Shown: in pieces, positions 49,152 through 56,361 of the stretch
How positions within the stretch are numbered: position 1 is the first letter of the stretch
How the letters are laid out: each line of letters starts with the position of its first letter
Assembly: GCA_013364255.1 (NCBI GenBank)
Contig: CP054936.1
Span: 3,502,853-3,566,852, forward strand
Direction of reading: 5' to 3'
DNA length: 64,000 nucleotides
From: Streptomyces seoulensis
GTDB lineage: Bacteria; Actinomycetota; Actinomycetes; Streptomycetales; Streptomycetaceae
The notes under the pieces: generated by a model
Told to the model about the DNA's origin: nothing
The model's database searches: none
What the model saw: only the letters and a program-made list of their open reading frames with translations
Position numbers and translations under genes: made by a program

Positions 49152-50314
49152 CAGACAGTCGCTCCGATCTTCTGGGAGAACCGGCGCAGCCCCGGCATCT
49201 CCGGGTGCGTCATCAGCAGCTCCGCCGTGATCCCCCGTACCTTCGGCCGGGTCGCCTCCTCCGGCGCGTACCAGGCCAGGGCGCGGAGCGCGTGGAACGT
49301 CTTCTCGGGCTCGTCGAGCGCCTGCCAGACCCGGGCGACGTCCATGCACATGCGTCCCCGTCGCTCAGCGGTCGGCAGTCGGCGCGGATCGAGCTTCTCC
49401 GCGTACATCAGCGCCTGGTCGTCCTCGCCGAGGGCGTGGTGGACGGAGATACGGAAGCCCCGCGTCTGGGCCTCTCCGAACTCGCCGGGGATATAGAGCC
49501 GCTGTGCGGCCGTCTCCCGGCGCTTCGCAGTCTCCTCGGCCTCGCCGATCAGTTCCATCGCCTGGCCCCGCCATCCGGCCTGCGCGGCGCTGTAGGACGC
49601 GGTCAGCATCAGCGTGCCCCGCATCGCGAGTTCATCCGGATGCTGCCCCAACCGCCCGGCCGCTTCGTGGAGATGGTCGATCGCGGCCTGATAGTCACCG
49701 CTGCGACGCAGGGAGATGCCCATGGAGTGTGCAGCCTCGCCCATCACCACCGGGTTGCCGGTCAGCTCCGCCTGCGCCCGCGCCCGTTCGGCCGCCACCC
49801 AGGCCATGCCCTGGTAGTTCTTGATCGCGAGCTGGGCAAGCAGGACGTACGCGCGGGCCGTGATGTCGTGGGCTTGCGAGGCGAGGGAACCGGAGATCAG
49901 CGACGGCAGCGTCTGCCCCAACTTGCTGTACTGGGCCGCCTGGAACACCGTCCGGGCCTCGACGAGCGCGGAGAAGAGCGCTTCACGCGACGCCGGCCGC
50001 GCGTCGGGAAGGTGGAACAGCGACCGCTCCACCAGCTCCTTGGGGTCGGCTGCGGCGGCTGCCGTGCCGGGCAGCGCGGCGGCGATTCCGACCCCCAGCC
50101 CGAGCGTGAGCACTTTGCGGCGGTGCACGGCATCCCCTTCGAGTCCGACGTCATCAGCAGTCAGCCCCAGGACACCACATAACGCGACCAGCGTGTCCTC
50201 GTCCGGCTGGATCTTCCCGGTTTCGACCCGCGACAGCCACGAGCCGGAGTATCCGACTGCCCTGCCCACCTCACCTTGCGGCAGGCGCTTGGCGTTCCGA
50301 GCCTGCCGCAGCAC
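49151..50314 (-). CDS. XRE-family HTH regulator with TPR-like domain; contains a TTA codon
   Basis: The frame extends to ATG 50473, but codons above ~50320 have poor GC3 and no homology, so GTG 50314 is taken as a tentative start (387 aa). The HTH reads RQARNAKRLPQGEVGRAVGYSGSWLSRVETGKIQPDEDTLVALCGVLGL. A hydrophobic stretch VLTLGLGVGIAAALPGTAAAAA and then TPR-like helices (AYVLLAQLAIKNYQGMAWVAAERARAQAE) follow, as in many Streptomyces XRE regulators found on mobile elements. Leu in VALCG is TTA (50180-50182). It overlaps the downstream small gene by one base. Confidence 0.78.
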   Translation of the reverse strand: MLRQARNAKRLPQGEVGRAVGYSGSWLSRVETGKIQPDEDTLVALCGVLGLTADDVGLEGDAVHRRKVLTLGLGVGIAAALPGTAAAAADPKELVERSLFHLPDARPASREALFSALVEARTVFQAAQYSKLGQTLPSLISGSLASQAHDITARAYVLLAQLAIKNYQGMAWVAAERARAQAELTGNPVVMGEAAHSMGISLRRSGDYQAAIDHLHEAAGRLGQHPDELAMRGTLMLTASYSAAQAGWRGQAMELIGEAEETAKRRETAAQRLYIPGEFGEAQTRGFRISVHHALGEDDQALMYAEKLDPRRLPTAERRGRMCMDVARVWQALDEPEKTFHALRALAWYAPEEATRPKVRGITAELLMTHPEMPGLRRFSQKIGATV

Positions 50315-50471
50315 ATCCCCCAGTGATTCACCGACAACACGTACACCATCGCGTGGTCGAACGCTTCCCGCCGGGGACGAACTCCGCTGAGCTCTTCCGC
50401 ACAGCGAGAGATATCGAGTTCGCAGGCCGGACAGATCCGTTCCGACGACGCCCCTCCACGGAAGGAACCAC

Positions 50472-50744
50472 ATGAGCTCGACCTGGCTCCCGCCGGAGCC
50501 TTACGTCAAGTTCATCGGCCAGGGAGCGAACTGGCCGCTCAACAAGTTCGGCGTCATCTTCGACGGCGGCCGGCTCACCAACGAGCAGATCAACGCCATC
50601 ATCCTCGACCCGAACGAGCACTCCGAGCTGAGGGTGCACACCCTGGAGGAGTGGGAGGGGATCATGTCGCCATACAGCTTCGCCCGGCTCAAAGCGACCG
50701 ACAACGCCCGGCGTACCGGAACCATCGCCTACCTAGAGAGCTGA
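50472..50744 (+). pseudogene. Nudix hydrolase remnant lacking the Nudix box
   Basis: The 90-aa frame starts MSSTWLPPEPYVK, the usual beginning of a Streptomyces Nudix group, then jumps directly to WPLNKFGVIFDGGRLTNEQ and LDPNEHSELRVHTLEEWEGIM, the conserved C-terminal part. The middle ~75 residues holding GxxxxxExxxREUxEExGU are missing, so it cannot hydrolyse nucleotides. The frame is preserved across the junction. Divergent from the XRE regulator, an arrangement often seen with intact Nudix genes. Product could still bind as a decoy, but decay is likelier. Confidence 0.7.
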
Positions 50745-51081
50745 CGGCCACGCCCATGCCCGTCCGGACGCTGAACGGCGCCGGACCCGCCCAGTCAGGC
50801 CGCTCCTCGTCCTCAGTCGTCTCACGGCCCCGCAGCCGGTCCAAGGCGCTCTCCTTCTCCAGCTCGTACACGGCCTTCCCCCTTCGCGTTGTCCACGCCT
50901 CGAAGGGAGCTTCGTCCACCCAGTACACGCGCCTTCCTGTCGAGGGGTCGCGGACCGCCACGGGGGCGATCACCCACGCGGGCGGCTCCGGGCTGTACGG
51001 GGCCGTCGGCGAATCCGGCGGAGGCTCAGCAAGGATCGCCTCTGCGTACTCTCTGCGCGCCGACGTCCCGAGAACCGGCAC
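50689..51081 (-). CDS. Hypothetical protein at the rnpB end of the island
   Basis: The frame from GTG 51081 encodes ~130 aa (VPVLGTSARREYAEAILAEP, PAWVIAPVAVRDPSTGRRVYWV, EAPFEAWTTRRGKAVYELEKES). Codon bias is acceptable, and the 3' end overlaps the Nudix remnant by 56 bp. I do not recognise it. It could be a truncated gene fused to new sequence by island rearrangement. Confidence 0.4.
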   Translation of the reverse strand: MPVLGTSARREYAEAILAEPPPDSPTAPYSPEPPAWVIAPVAVRDPSTGRRVYWVDEAPFEAWTTRRGKAVYELEKESALDRLRGRETTEDEERPDWAGPAPFSVRTGMGVAVSSLGRRWFRYAGRCRSL

Positions 51082-51099
51082 ATGCTCGGTGAGAGGTAG

Positions 51100-51131
51100 G
51101 GGGCAGACGAGTCGGGCTGTACGCCGGGTTC
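51100..51131. other. rnpB-proximal attachment-site copy
   Basis: The same 32 bp as 47790-47821, here forming the 3' end of rnpB on the minus strand. Its first ~10 bases pair with the RNA 5' end to make helix P1, so integration leaves a functional RNA. Confidence 0.85.
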
Positions 51132-51513
51132 TGTGCCGGGGACCCTCGCGGGTCGTCCGGTGACGGCCATCCATCTAGGGCCGGCGTTGCCGCCGGCCTC
51201 GTGCGGTCTACCCGCGGACTCGGGCGGGCAGCCCTCGAACGTCCGCGCAGAAACACCGGGGTGTTTCCTTTTGACCTTGCTCCGGGTGGGGTTTACCTAG
51301 CTGCCCAGGTCACCCTGGGCACTGGTGGTCTCTTACACCGCCGTTTCACCCTTACCCAGCGCCTGAGCGCTGGGCGGTCTGTTTTCTGTGGCACTGTCCC
51401 GCGGGTCACCCCGGGTGGCCGTTAGCCACCACCCTGCCCTGTGGAGCCCGGACGTTCCTCGGGAAGCCCCGTAAGGGAACTCCACGCGGCCGCCCGCCCG
51501 GCTCGTCTGCCGT
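51101..51513 (-). ncRNA. rnpB: RNase P RNA (catalytic subunit), bacterial type A
   Basis: On the minus strand the transcript begins around GGCAGACGAGCCGGGCGGGC and ends GCCCGACTCGTCTGCC; the ends pair as helix P1. Conserved internal blocks include GAGGAACGTCCGGGCUCC (CR-I region), ACAGGGCAGGGUGGUGGCUAA, the GGGUGACCCGCGGGACAGUGCCACAGAAAACAGACCGCC block (CR-II/III) and, toward the 3' end, GGUAAACCCCACCCGGAGCAAGG. It processes tRNA 5' ends with RnpA. Length ~410 nt suits actinobacteria. Exact termini are estimated. Confidence 0.95.
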
Positions 51514-51520
51514 GTGGACC

Positions 51521-51526
51521 ATGATA
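51521..51526 (-). promoter_or_regulatory. Probable -10 element of rnpB
   Basis: On the minus strand TATCAT lies about 8-10 bases before the predicted 5' end of RNase P RNA. A matching -35 is not clear. Confidence 0.5.
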
Positions 51527-51567
51527 CCGGGCGCACGCCGCCGGTCCGGTCGCGGCGGTCCGGCAGG

Positions 51568-52206
51568 TCAGGGGGCCGGCGGCGGGAAGGCCCGGTCCAG
51601 CGCCTCGAACGCCGCGGTCAGCCGGAGCCGGTGCCCCTCGGCGACCTCGTCGACCGGCTCCCCGGCCATCAGCCGGCGTACGGAGGCGGCGCACACCGTG
51701 CGGTACGCGGCGACGGCCAGGGCGGCGGTCAGGCGCGGGTCGGGCTCCTCCGGGGCGGTCGCGGCGAGCGCCCCGGCCAGCGCGGCCTCCAGTTCCTCCA
51801 GGCCCTCGCGGCCGCGGGCGCGCAGCGCGGGCGAGTCCAGGACGACCTGGCAGAAGTGGCCGAAGTTCTCGCCGACCCCCGACAGCGGGTGGCGGCGCTC
51901 CAGCAGGTCCAGCCCGAGGCGCAGCAGCGCGGCGAGCGGACGTTCGCCCGGAGCGCGTCCGCGTACCGCCGCGGTGAACGTCTCCACCGCCTCGGGGATC
52001 CGGTCGAGGAACAGGTCCTCCTTGCGCGGGAAGTAGTTGAAGACCGTCATCGTCGAGACGTCGGCGGCCCGCGCGACCTCCGCGACGGTCACCTGGTCGA
52101 AGCCGCGCCGCTGGAACAGCCCGCTCGCCACGTCCGAGATCCGCTGCCGGGTCTCGCGCTTCTTCCGCTCGCGCAGGGACGGCTCCGCCGGGGGTCTGTT
52201 CGTCAT
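51568..52206 (-). CDS. TetR-family regulator, divergent from an FAD monooxygenase
   Basis: The protein is 212 aa from ATG 52206 (MTNRPPAEPSLRERKKRETR). HTH: RISDVASGLFQRRGFDQVTVAEVARAADVSTMTVFNYFPRKEDLFLDR (~24-72), with the TVFNYFPRKEDL recognition helix typical of regulators of oxygenase/efflux genes. The C-terminal half is a helical ligand pocket. It starts 47 bp from the monooxygenase ATG in the opposite direction, the standard layout of a TetR repressor and its target. Confidence 0.9.
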   Translation of the reverse strand: MTNRPPAEPSLRERKKRETRQRISDVASGLFQRRGFDQVTVAEVARAADVSTMTVFNYFPRKEDLFLDRIPEAVETFTAAVRGRAPGERPLAALLRLGLDLLERRHPLSGVGENFGHFCQVVLDSPALRARGREGLEELEAALAGALAATAPEEPDPRLTAALAVAAYRTVCAASVRRLMAGEPVDEVAEGHRLRLTAAFEALDRAFPPPAP

Positions 52207-52236
52207 GGAAAAACTATAGCCAAACAAAAGTTTTAG

Positions 52237-52248
52237 TGACTACAGTCA
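52237..52248. promoter_or_regulatory. Candidate TetR operator in the divergent promoter
   Basis: TGACTACAGTCA is a dyad (TGACT-AC-AGTCA) in the unusually AT-rich 47-bp gap between the regulator and the monooxygenase, just upstream of the latter's start. Proposed operator; not matched to a known consensus. Confidence 0.45.
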
Positions 52249-52253
52249 ATGGC

Positions 52254-53972
52254 ATGACGACGGATCACATGGAGCACGGGAACGACGCGGCGGCTCGGAC
52301 CGGCCGCACCGACTACGACGTCGTGGTGGCCGGGGGTGGCCCGGTCGGGCTGTTCCTCGCCTGCGAGCTGCGGCTCGGCGGGGCCCGCACGCTGGTCGTG
52401 GAGCGGCTCACCGAGGTGGACGAGACGATCAAGGCGGGCGCGATCAACACCCCGACCGCCGTGGCCCTCTACCGGCGCGGGCTGCTGCCCGAGCTGGCGG
52501 CGGTGTGGGAGCAGTCGCTGCGCCGGATACGGGAGTTCATGCGGGCGGGCGGCGCCCCGGGCAACTCGGGGGCCGCTGGTGCCACTGGTGCGCCGGGGGC
52601 TCCGGGGGGCGCGGGCTTCCGTACGCCGCCCAAGTTCGCCGGGCACTTCGCCGGGATCATGATGGACGCGGAGCTGTTCGACGACTCCGATCCCGCCTAC
52701 GCGGACCTCGGCCCGGCCGGGGAGATCGGCCTCGGCGTGCCCCAGGCGGAGCTCGAACGGATCCTGGCCGCACACGCCGAGCAGCTGGGCGTGGAGATCC
52801 GCCGGGGCGTCGAGCTGACCGGCTTCGAGGAGCACGGGAGCGAACCGGCGGAGGACGGGAGCGGGCCGCGGGAGGGGGTCACCCTGTGCCTCGTGCCGGT
52901 CGGCGGCGGAGACGGCCGCCCCGCGGCGCCCGAGCGCGTCCGCGCCTCCTGGCTCGTCGGCTGCGACGGCGGACGCAGCACGGTCCGCAAGCTCGCCGGG
53001 TTCGACTTCCCCGGCACCCCGCCGGAGATCACCGGCTACCAGGCGATCGCCGAGCTGACCGGCGCGGAGAAGCTCGGCGCCGGCTGGAACACGACCGAGG
53101 TCGGCACGTACGTCCACGGGCCGTTCCCGGGCCGGGTGCTCACGGTCGAGTTCGACGGGCCGCCGGCCGACCGGTCCGCGCCTGTCACCGCCGAGGAGCT
53201 CCAGGCCAGTCTGCGCCGGGTCTCCGGCGTGCCCGACGTGACGGTGACGAAGGTCCGCTCGGTGACCCGTTTCACCGACAACGCCCGCCAGGCGACCACG
53301 TACCGCAAGGGCCGGGTGCTGCTCGCCGGGGACGCCGCCCATGTGCACTCGCCGTTCGGCGGGCAGGGGCTGAACCTCGGCATCGGCGACGCGATGAACC
53401 TCGGCTGGAAGCTGGCGGCCGTGGTGCGCGGGTCGGCGGCCGAGGGGCTGCTCGACACGTACACGGCGGAGCGGCATCCGATCGGCGCGTGGGTGCTGGA
53501 CTGGACGCGGGCGCAGATCGCCGTCATGCGGCCGGACCGGCACGCGCGCGCCCTGCGCCGGATCGTGACCGACCTGGCGCTGACGACGACCGGCACCACG
53601 TATCTCGTGAAGCAGATCTCCGGCGTCTGGCAGCGCTACGACCTGCCCGGCGACCATCCGCTGGTCGGCGCGAGCGCGCCCGACCTGGAGCTCGGCGACG
53701 GCACCCGGCTGGGCGACCGGCTGCACGAGGGCCGGGGTCTGCTGCTCGACCTCGCCGGGAACCCGGAGGTGCGGGGCCTCGCGGACGGGTACGGCGACCG
53801 TCTCGACGTCCTCACCGTCCGCTGCCCCGGCCGCCCGGACCTCGCCGCGCTGCTGGTCCGCCCGGACGGCTTCGTGTGCTGGGCCGCGGACACGGAACCG
53901 GCCACGCCCGGCGCCGACCCGCTGCCGCAGGCCCTGGAGCGCTGGTTCGGCACGCCGGTCCGCCCCGCCTGA
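52254..53972 (+). CDS. FAD-dependent aromatic/polyketide hydroxylase-type monooxygenase
   Basis: The protein is 572 aa from ATG 52254. FAD-binding GxGxxG is YDVVVAGGGPVGLFLACELRLGGARTLVVER (~20-50); the DG motif is WLVGCDGGRSTVRKLAG (~231-247); the GD motif is VLLAGDAAHVHSPFGGQGLNLGIGDAMNLGWKLA (~357-390). The C-terminal thioredoxin-like domain (APDLELGDGTRLGDRLHEGRGLLLDLAG) is typical of the PgaE/RdmE/MhpA-like group. It contains a Gly/Ala/Pro repeat insertion (GAAGATGAPGAPGGAG, ~106-121). It likely hydroxylates phenolic or quinone substrates, e.g. antibiotics such as rifamycin-like or tetracycline-like compounds (inference). Confidence 0.9.
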   Translation: MTTDHMEHGNDAAARTGRTDYDVVVAGGGPVGLFLACELRLGGARTLVVERLTEVDETIKAGAINTPTAVALYRRGLLPELAAVWEQSLRRIREFMRAGGAPGNSGAAGATGAPGAPGGAGFRTPPKFAGHFAGIMMDAELFDDSDPAYADLGPAGEIGLGVPQAELERILAAHAEQLGVEIRRGVELTGFEEHGSEPAEDGSGPREGVTLCLVPVGGGDGRPAAPERVRASWLVGCDGGRSTVRKLAGFDFPGTPPEITGYQAIAELTGAEKLGAGWNTTEVGTYVHGPFPGRVLTVEFDGPPADRSAPVTAEELQASLRRVSGVPDVTVTKVRSVTRFTDNARQATTYRKGRVLLAGDAAHVHSPFGGQGLNLGIGDAMNLGWKLAAVVRGSAAEGLLDTYTAERHPIGAWVLDWTRAQIAVMRPDRHARALRRIVTDLALTTTGTTYLVKQISGVWQRYDLPGDHPLVGASAPDLELGDGTRLGDRLHEGRGLLLDLAGNPEVRGLADGYGDRLDVLTVRCPGRPDLAALLVRPDGFVCWAADTEPATPGADPLPQALERWFGTPVRPA

Positions 53973-54000
53973 GCGCCCCGGCCCCGGCACACGACACGGG

Positions 54001-54045
54001 CCGGGTGCTCAGACGCCGGGTGCTCAGACTCCGGGTTCTCAGATG
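54001..54045. repeat. 15-bp tandem repeat (three copies)
   Basis: CCGGGTGCTCAGACG, CCGGGTGCTCAGACT and CCGGGTTCTCAGATG follow each other; the third provides the stop codon of the minus-strand Uma2-family gene. Confidence 0.85.
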
Positions 54046-54617
54046 AAGTCCGCTGTGTCCAGGTCGAAGGCGAAGGGTTCGGGCAGCGGCAGCGGGTCGC
54101 CGAAGGAGCGCTTCAGCGACCGGAGGTAGTCGTCCCTCTCCGGCTCGCTGAACAAGGTCACCATGGCCGTCTCGCGGTCCACCAGGAGGTAGAGCGGGAT
54201 GCCTTCGCGGGCGTAGCAGCGGCGTTTGGTCTCCCGGTCGGTCTCCGGCTTGGTGGAGGTCACCTCCAGCACCATGGCCACGCCGGCGCAGGGCATCCAC
54301 GACTCCGCCGCGGCGAAGAGATCGAGTCCCAGGGGACCGAACGTGACGTCCGGGATCACGTGGTTCTTCGGGCACGCACCACCGCTCGCCAGCCTCAGTC
54401 CCTTGTTGCCCGAGAAGTCCATGTCGGTCCGGGAGCGCTTGATCACCTGCCTGACCACCCGGCTGATGTACTTCTCGTGGTCCCCGTCCGGCGGCGGTGT
54501 CACGACGATCTCCCCCTCGATCAGCTCCGCGCGGAAGCCTTCCGGAGTGCGCAGTGCGAGGAAGCCCTCCAGCAGGACCTCTTCCTGCGGGAGCGGCTCA
54601 TGGGCCATGGCGGTCAT
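54039..54617 (-). CDS. Uma2-family (DUF820) putative restriction-endonuclease-fold protein
   Basis: The protein is 192 aa from ATG 54617, preceded by AAGGAGGGG. Uma2 marks are LIEGEIVVTPPPDGDHEKYISRVVRQV, IPDVTFGP (PD-D/ExK Asp), VAMVLEVTSTKPETDRETKRRCYAREGIPLYLLVDRE (E-x-T/S-x-x-ETD...K...Y). The fold is that of PD-(D/E)XK nucleases; Streptomyces genomes carry many copies and their role is unclear. Confidence 0.88.
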   Translation of the reverse strand: MTAMAHEPLPQEEVLLEGFLALRTPEGFRAELIEGEIVVTPPPDGDHEKYISRVVRQVIKRSRTDMDFSGNKGLRLASGGACPKNHVIPDVTFGPLGLDLFAAAESWMPCAGVAMVLEVTSTKPETDRETKRRCYAREGIPLYLLVDRETAMVTLFSEPERDDYLRSLKRSFGDPLPLPEPFAFDLDTADFI

Positions 54618-54823
54618 GTCACGCCCCTCCTTCGGTCGCTCGCCAGACTCGGACATCCCAAGATCACCTGTCCATGAGATCGGGAACCGTTCCCTCGATC
54701 GTGGCACACCGCTCCCGGCCCCGACGGGCGGTGCGGGCGGGGCGTCCACGGGTTGGAGGAGGGCGGTCGGGTGGCGCGGGGGGTCAGTACGCTGGCGCGG
54801 AACGCCTACGAAGGAGAGACCCC

Positions 54824-55606
54824 GTGCTTGTGCTGCTGCCCCCGTCCGAAGGCAAGGCCGCCGCCGGCGGTGACGCCCCGCTGACGCTGGAGTCGCTGTC
54901 GCTGCCGGGGCTGACCGCCGCCCGCGAGGCCGTGCTCGGCGAACTGGTCGAGCTGTGCCAGGGCGACGAGGGCAAGGCCCGCGAGGTGCTCGGACTGAGC
55001 GAGGGGCTGCGCGGCGAGGTCGCCAAGAACGCGGGGCTGCGCACCGCCGGGACGCGGCCCGCCGGGGAGGTGTACACCGGCGTGCTCTACGACGCCCTCG
55101 GCCTCGGCTCCCTCGATCCGGCCGCCGGGCGGCGCGCGGCGGGTTCGCTGCTGGTCTTCTCCGGGCTGTGGGGCGCGGTGCGGGTGGGCGACCGGATTCC
55201 CTCCTACCGGTGCTCGATGGGGGTGAAGCTGCCGGGACTCGGTGCGCTGGGCGCGTACTGGCGTACGCCGATGGCCGCCGTGCTGCCCGAGGCCGCCGGG
55301 GACGGGCTGGTGCTGGACCTGCGCTCGGCGGCGTACGCGGCGGCGTGGAAGCCGAAGGGCGAGGTGGCGGAGCGGACGGCGACCGTACGGGTGCTGCACG
55401 CGCCCACCCGGAAGGTGGTCAGCCACTTCAACAAGGCGACGAAGGGGCGGCTGGTGCGCAGTCTGCTCACCGAGGGGGTGACCCCGGAGGGGCCCGCCGA
55501 GCTCGTGGAGGCGCTGCGCGACCTCGGGTACGTGGTGGAGGCGGAGCCGCCGGCGCGGGCGGGGAAGGCGTGGGGGCTGGACGTGCTGGTGACGGACGTG
55601 CACTGA
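54824..55606 (+). CDS. yaaA: YaaA-family peroxide-stress protein
   Basis: The protein is 260 aa from GTG 54824 with AAGGAG nine bases upstream. Signatures are LVLLPPSEGKAAAG at the N-terminus, YTGVLYDALGL, LLVFSGLWGAVRVGDRIPSYRCSMGVKLPGLGALGAYWRTPM, and SHFNKATKGRLVRSLL. In E. coli YaaA limits intracellular free iron during H2O2 stress; the fold binds DNA. It stands alone between the Uma2 gene and KDPG aldolase. Confidence 0.92.
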   Translation: MLVLLPPSEGKAAAGGDAPLTLESLSLPGLTAAREAVLGELVELCQGDEGKAREVLGLSEGLRGEVAKNAGLRTAGTRPAGEVYTGVLYDALGLGSLDPAAGRRAAGSLLVFSGLWGAVRVGDRIPSYRCSMGVKLPGLGALGAYWRTPMAAVLPEAAGDGLVLDLRSAAYAAAWKPKGEVAERTATVRVLHAPTRKVVSHFNKATKGRLVRSLLTEGVTPEGPAELVEALRDLGYVVEAEPPARAGKAWGLDVLVTDVH

Positions 55607-55630
55607 GCCCCGTCCCCCATAGACCCGTTG

Positions 55631-55660
55631 CAGCATGCGCAACGTGCTTTGCGCATGCTG
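55631..55660. promoter_or_regulatory. Perfect 12-bp inverted repeat upstream of eda
   Basis: CAGCATGCGCAA (55631-55642) and TTGCGCATGCTG (55649-55660) flank a 6-nt centre, ending 23 bp before the eda ATG. It may be an operator (TTGC...GCAA half-sites are typical of dimeric sugar-acid regulators), an RNA hairpin near the ribosome site, or the terminator of yaaA. Confidence 0.6.
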
Positions 55661-55683
55661 TGTGACGTCGGGAGGATGTGGCC

Positions 55684-56361
55684 ATGCCGTCCACTCCCCC
55701 GCCTTCCGCCGTGCCGCCCGCCTCCGTGCTGGACCTCGCTCCCGTCGTGCCCGTGGTCGTCCTCGACGACGTCGCCCTCGCCGTGCCGCTGGCGCGCGCG
55801 CTGGTGGCCGGCGGGCTGCCCGCGATCGAGGTGACCCTGCGCACGCCCGCCGCGCCGGAGGTCATCCGGGCGATCGCCGCCGAGGTGCCGGAGGCGGTGG
55901 TGGGCGCGGGGACGGTCCTCACCCCGGCGCAGGTGACGCGTTCGGTGTCCGACGGGGCGCGGTTCCTGGTCAGCCCCGGCTGGACGGACGCCCTGCTGAC
56001 CGCCATGACGGAGTCCGGGATGCCGTTCCTGCCCGGGGTCTCGACCGTGTCGGAGGTCGTGGCGCTGCTGGAGCGCGGGGTGCGGGAGATGAAGTTCTTC
56101 CCGGCGCAGGCGGCCGGCGGCACCGCCTACCTCACGTCGCTCGCCGCGCCGCTGCCGCAGGCCCGGTTCTGCCCCACCGGGGGCATCGGACCGGACACCG
56201 CGCCCGCGTACCTCGCCCTGCCCAACGTCGGTTGCGTCGGCGGGAGTTGGATGGTCCCGGCGGACGCGCTCGCCGCCCGCGACTGGCCCCGGATCGAACG
56301 GCTGGCCCGGGAGGCGGCGGCTCTGCGCCGAAACCTCAGCGCAGGTGGGAGGTGTCGTTGA
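55684..56361 (+). CDS. eda: KDPG/KHG (2-dehydro-3-deoxy-phosphogluconate) aldolase
   Basis: The protein is 225 aa from ATG 55684, with GGAGG nine bases upstream (GTG 55678 is closer to it). Class I aldolase signatures: PVVVLDDVALAVPLARALVAGGLPAIEVTLRT (Glu of EVTLRT), VVGAGTVLTPAQV, FLVSPGW, PFLPGVSTVSEV, and the Schiff-base Lys in REMKFFPAQAAGG, then CPTGGIGPDTAPAYLALPNVGCVGGSWM. It cleaves KDPG to pyruvate and glyceraldehyde 3-phosphate. The 3' end overlaps the convergent RNase H gene by 26 bp. Confidence 0.93.
   Translation: MPSTPPPSAVPPASVLDLAPVVPVVVLDDVALAVPLARALVAGGLPAIEVTLRTPAAPEVIRAIAAEVPEAVVGAGTVLTPAQVTRSVSDGARFLVSPGWTDALLTAMTESGMPFLPGVSTVSEVVALLERGVREMKFFPAQAAGGTAYLTSLAAPLPQARFCPTGGIGPDTAPAYLALPNVGCVGGSWMVPADALAARDWPRIERLAREAAALRRNLSAGGRCR

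Larger units (their letters stand above)
47790..51131. mobile_element. ~3.3-kb island inserted at the 3' end of rnpB, integrase-less remnant
   Basis: Direct 32-bp repeats at 47790-47821 and 51100-51131 bound the segment; the right copy is the 3' end of the intact rnpB gene. This is the structure left when an integrase recombines at the end of an RNA gene and restores it. Inside are a replication/primase-like fragment, a small duplicated protein, an XRE regulator, a Nudix remnant and a hypothetical ORF, all typical of Streptomyces accessory DNA. No integrase or excisionase is visible, so the element is decayed or mobilised in trans (inference). Confidence 0.75.

Noticed and set aside
47822..51099. 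Integrase or excisionase gene within the rnpB island
   Set aside because: No frame shows tyrosine or serine recombinase motifs; the element is therefore described as integrase-less.
51101..51513. Protein-coding frames over rnpB (several 60-90-aa frames on both strands)
   Set aside because: The sequence is explained by conserved RNase P RNA blocks and its P1 pairing.
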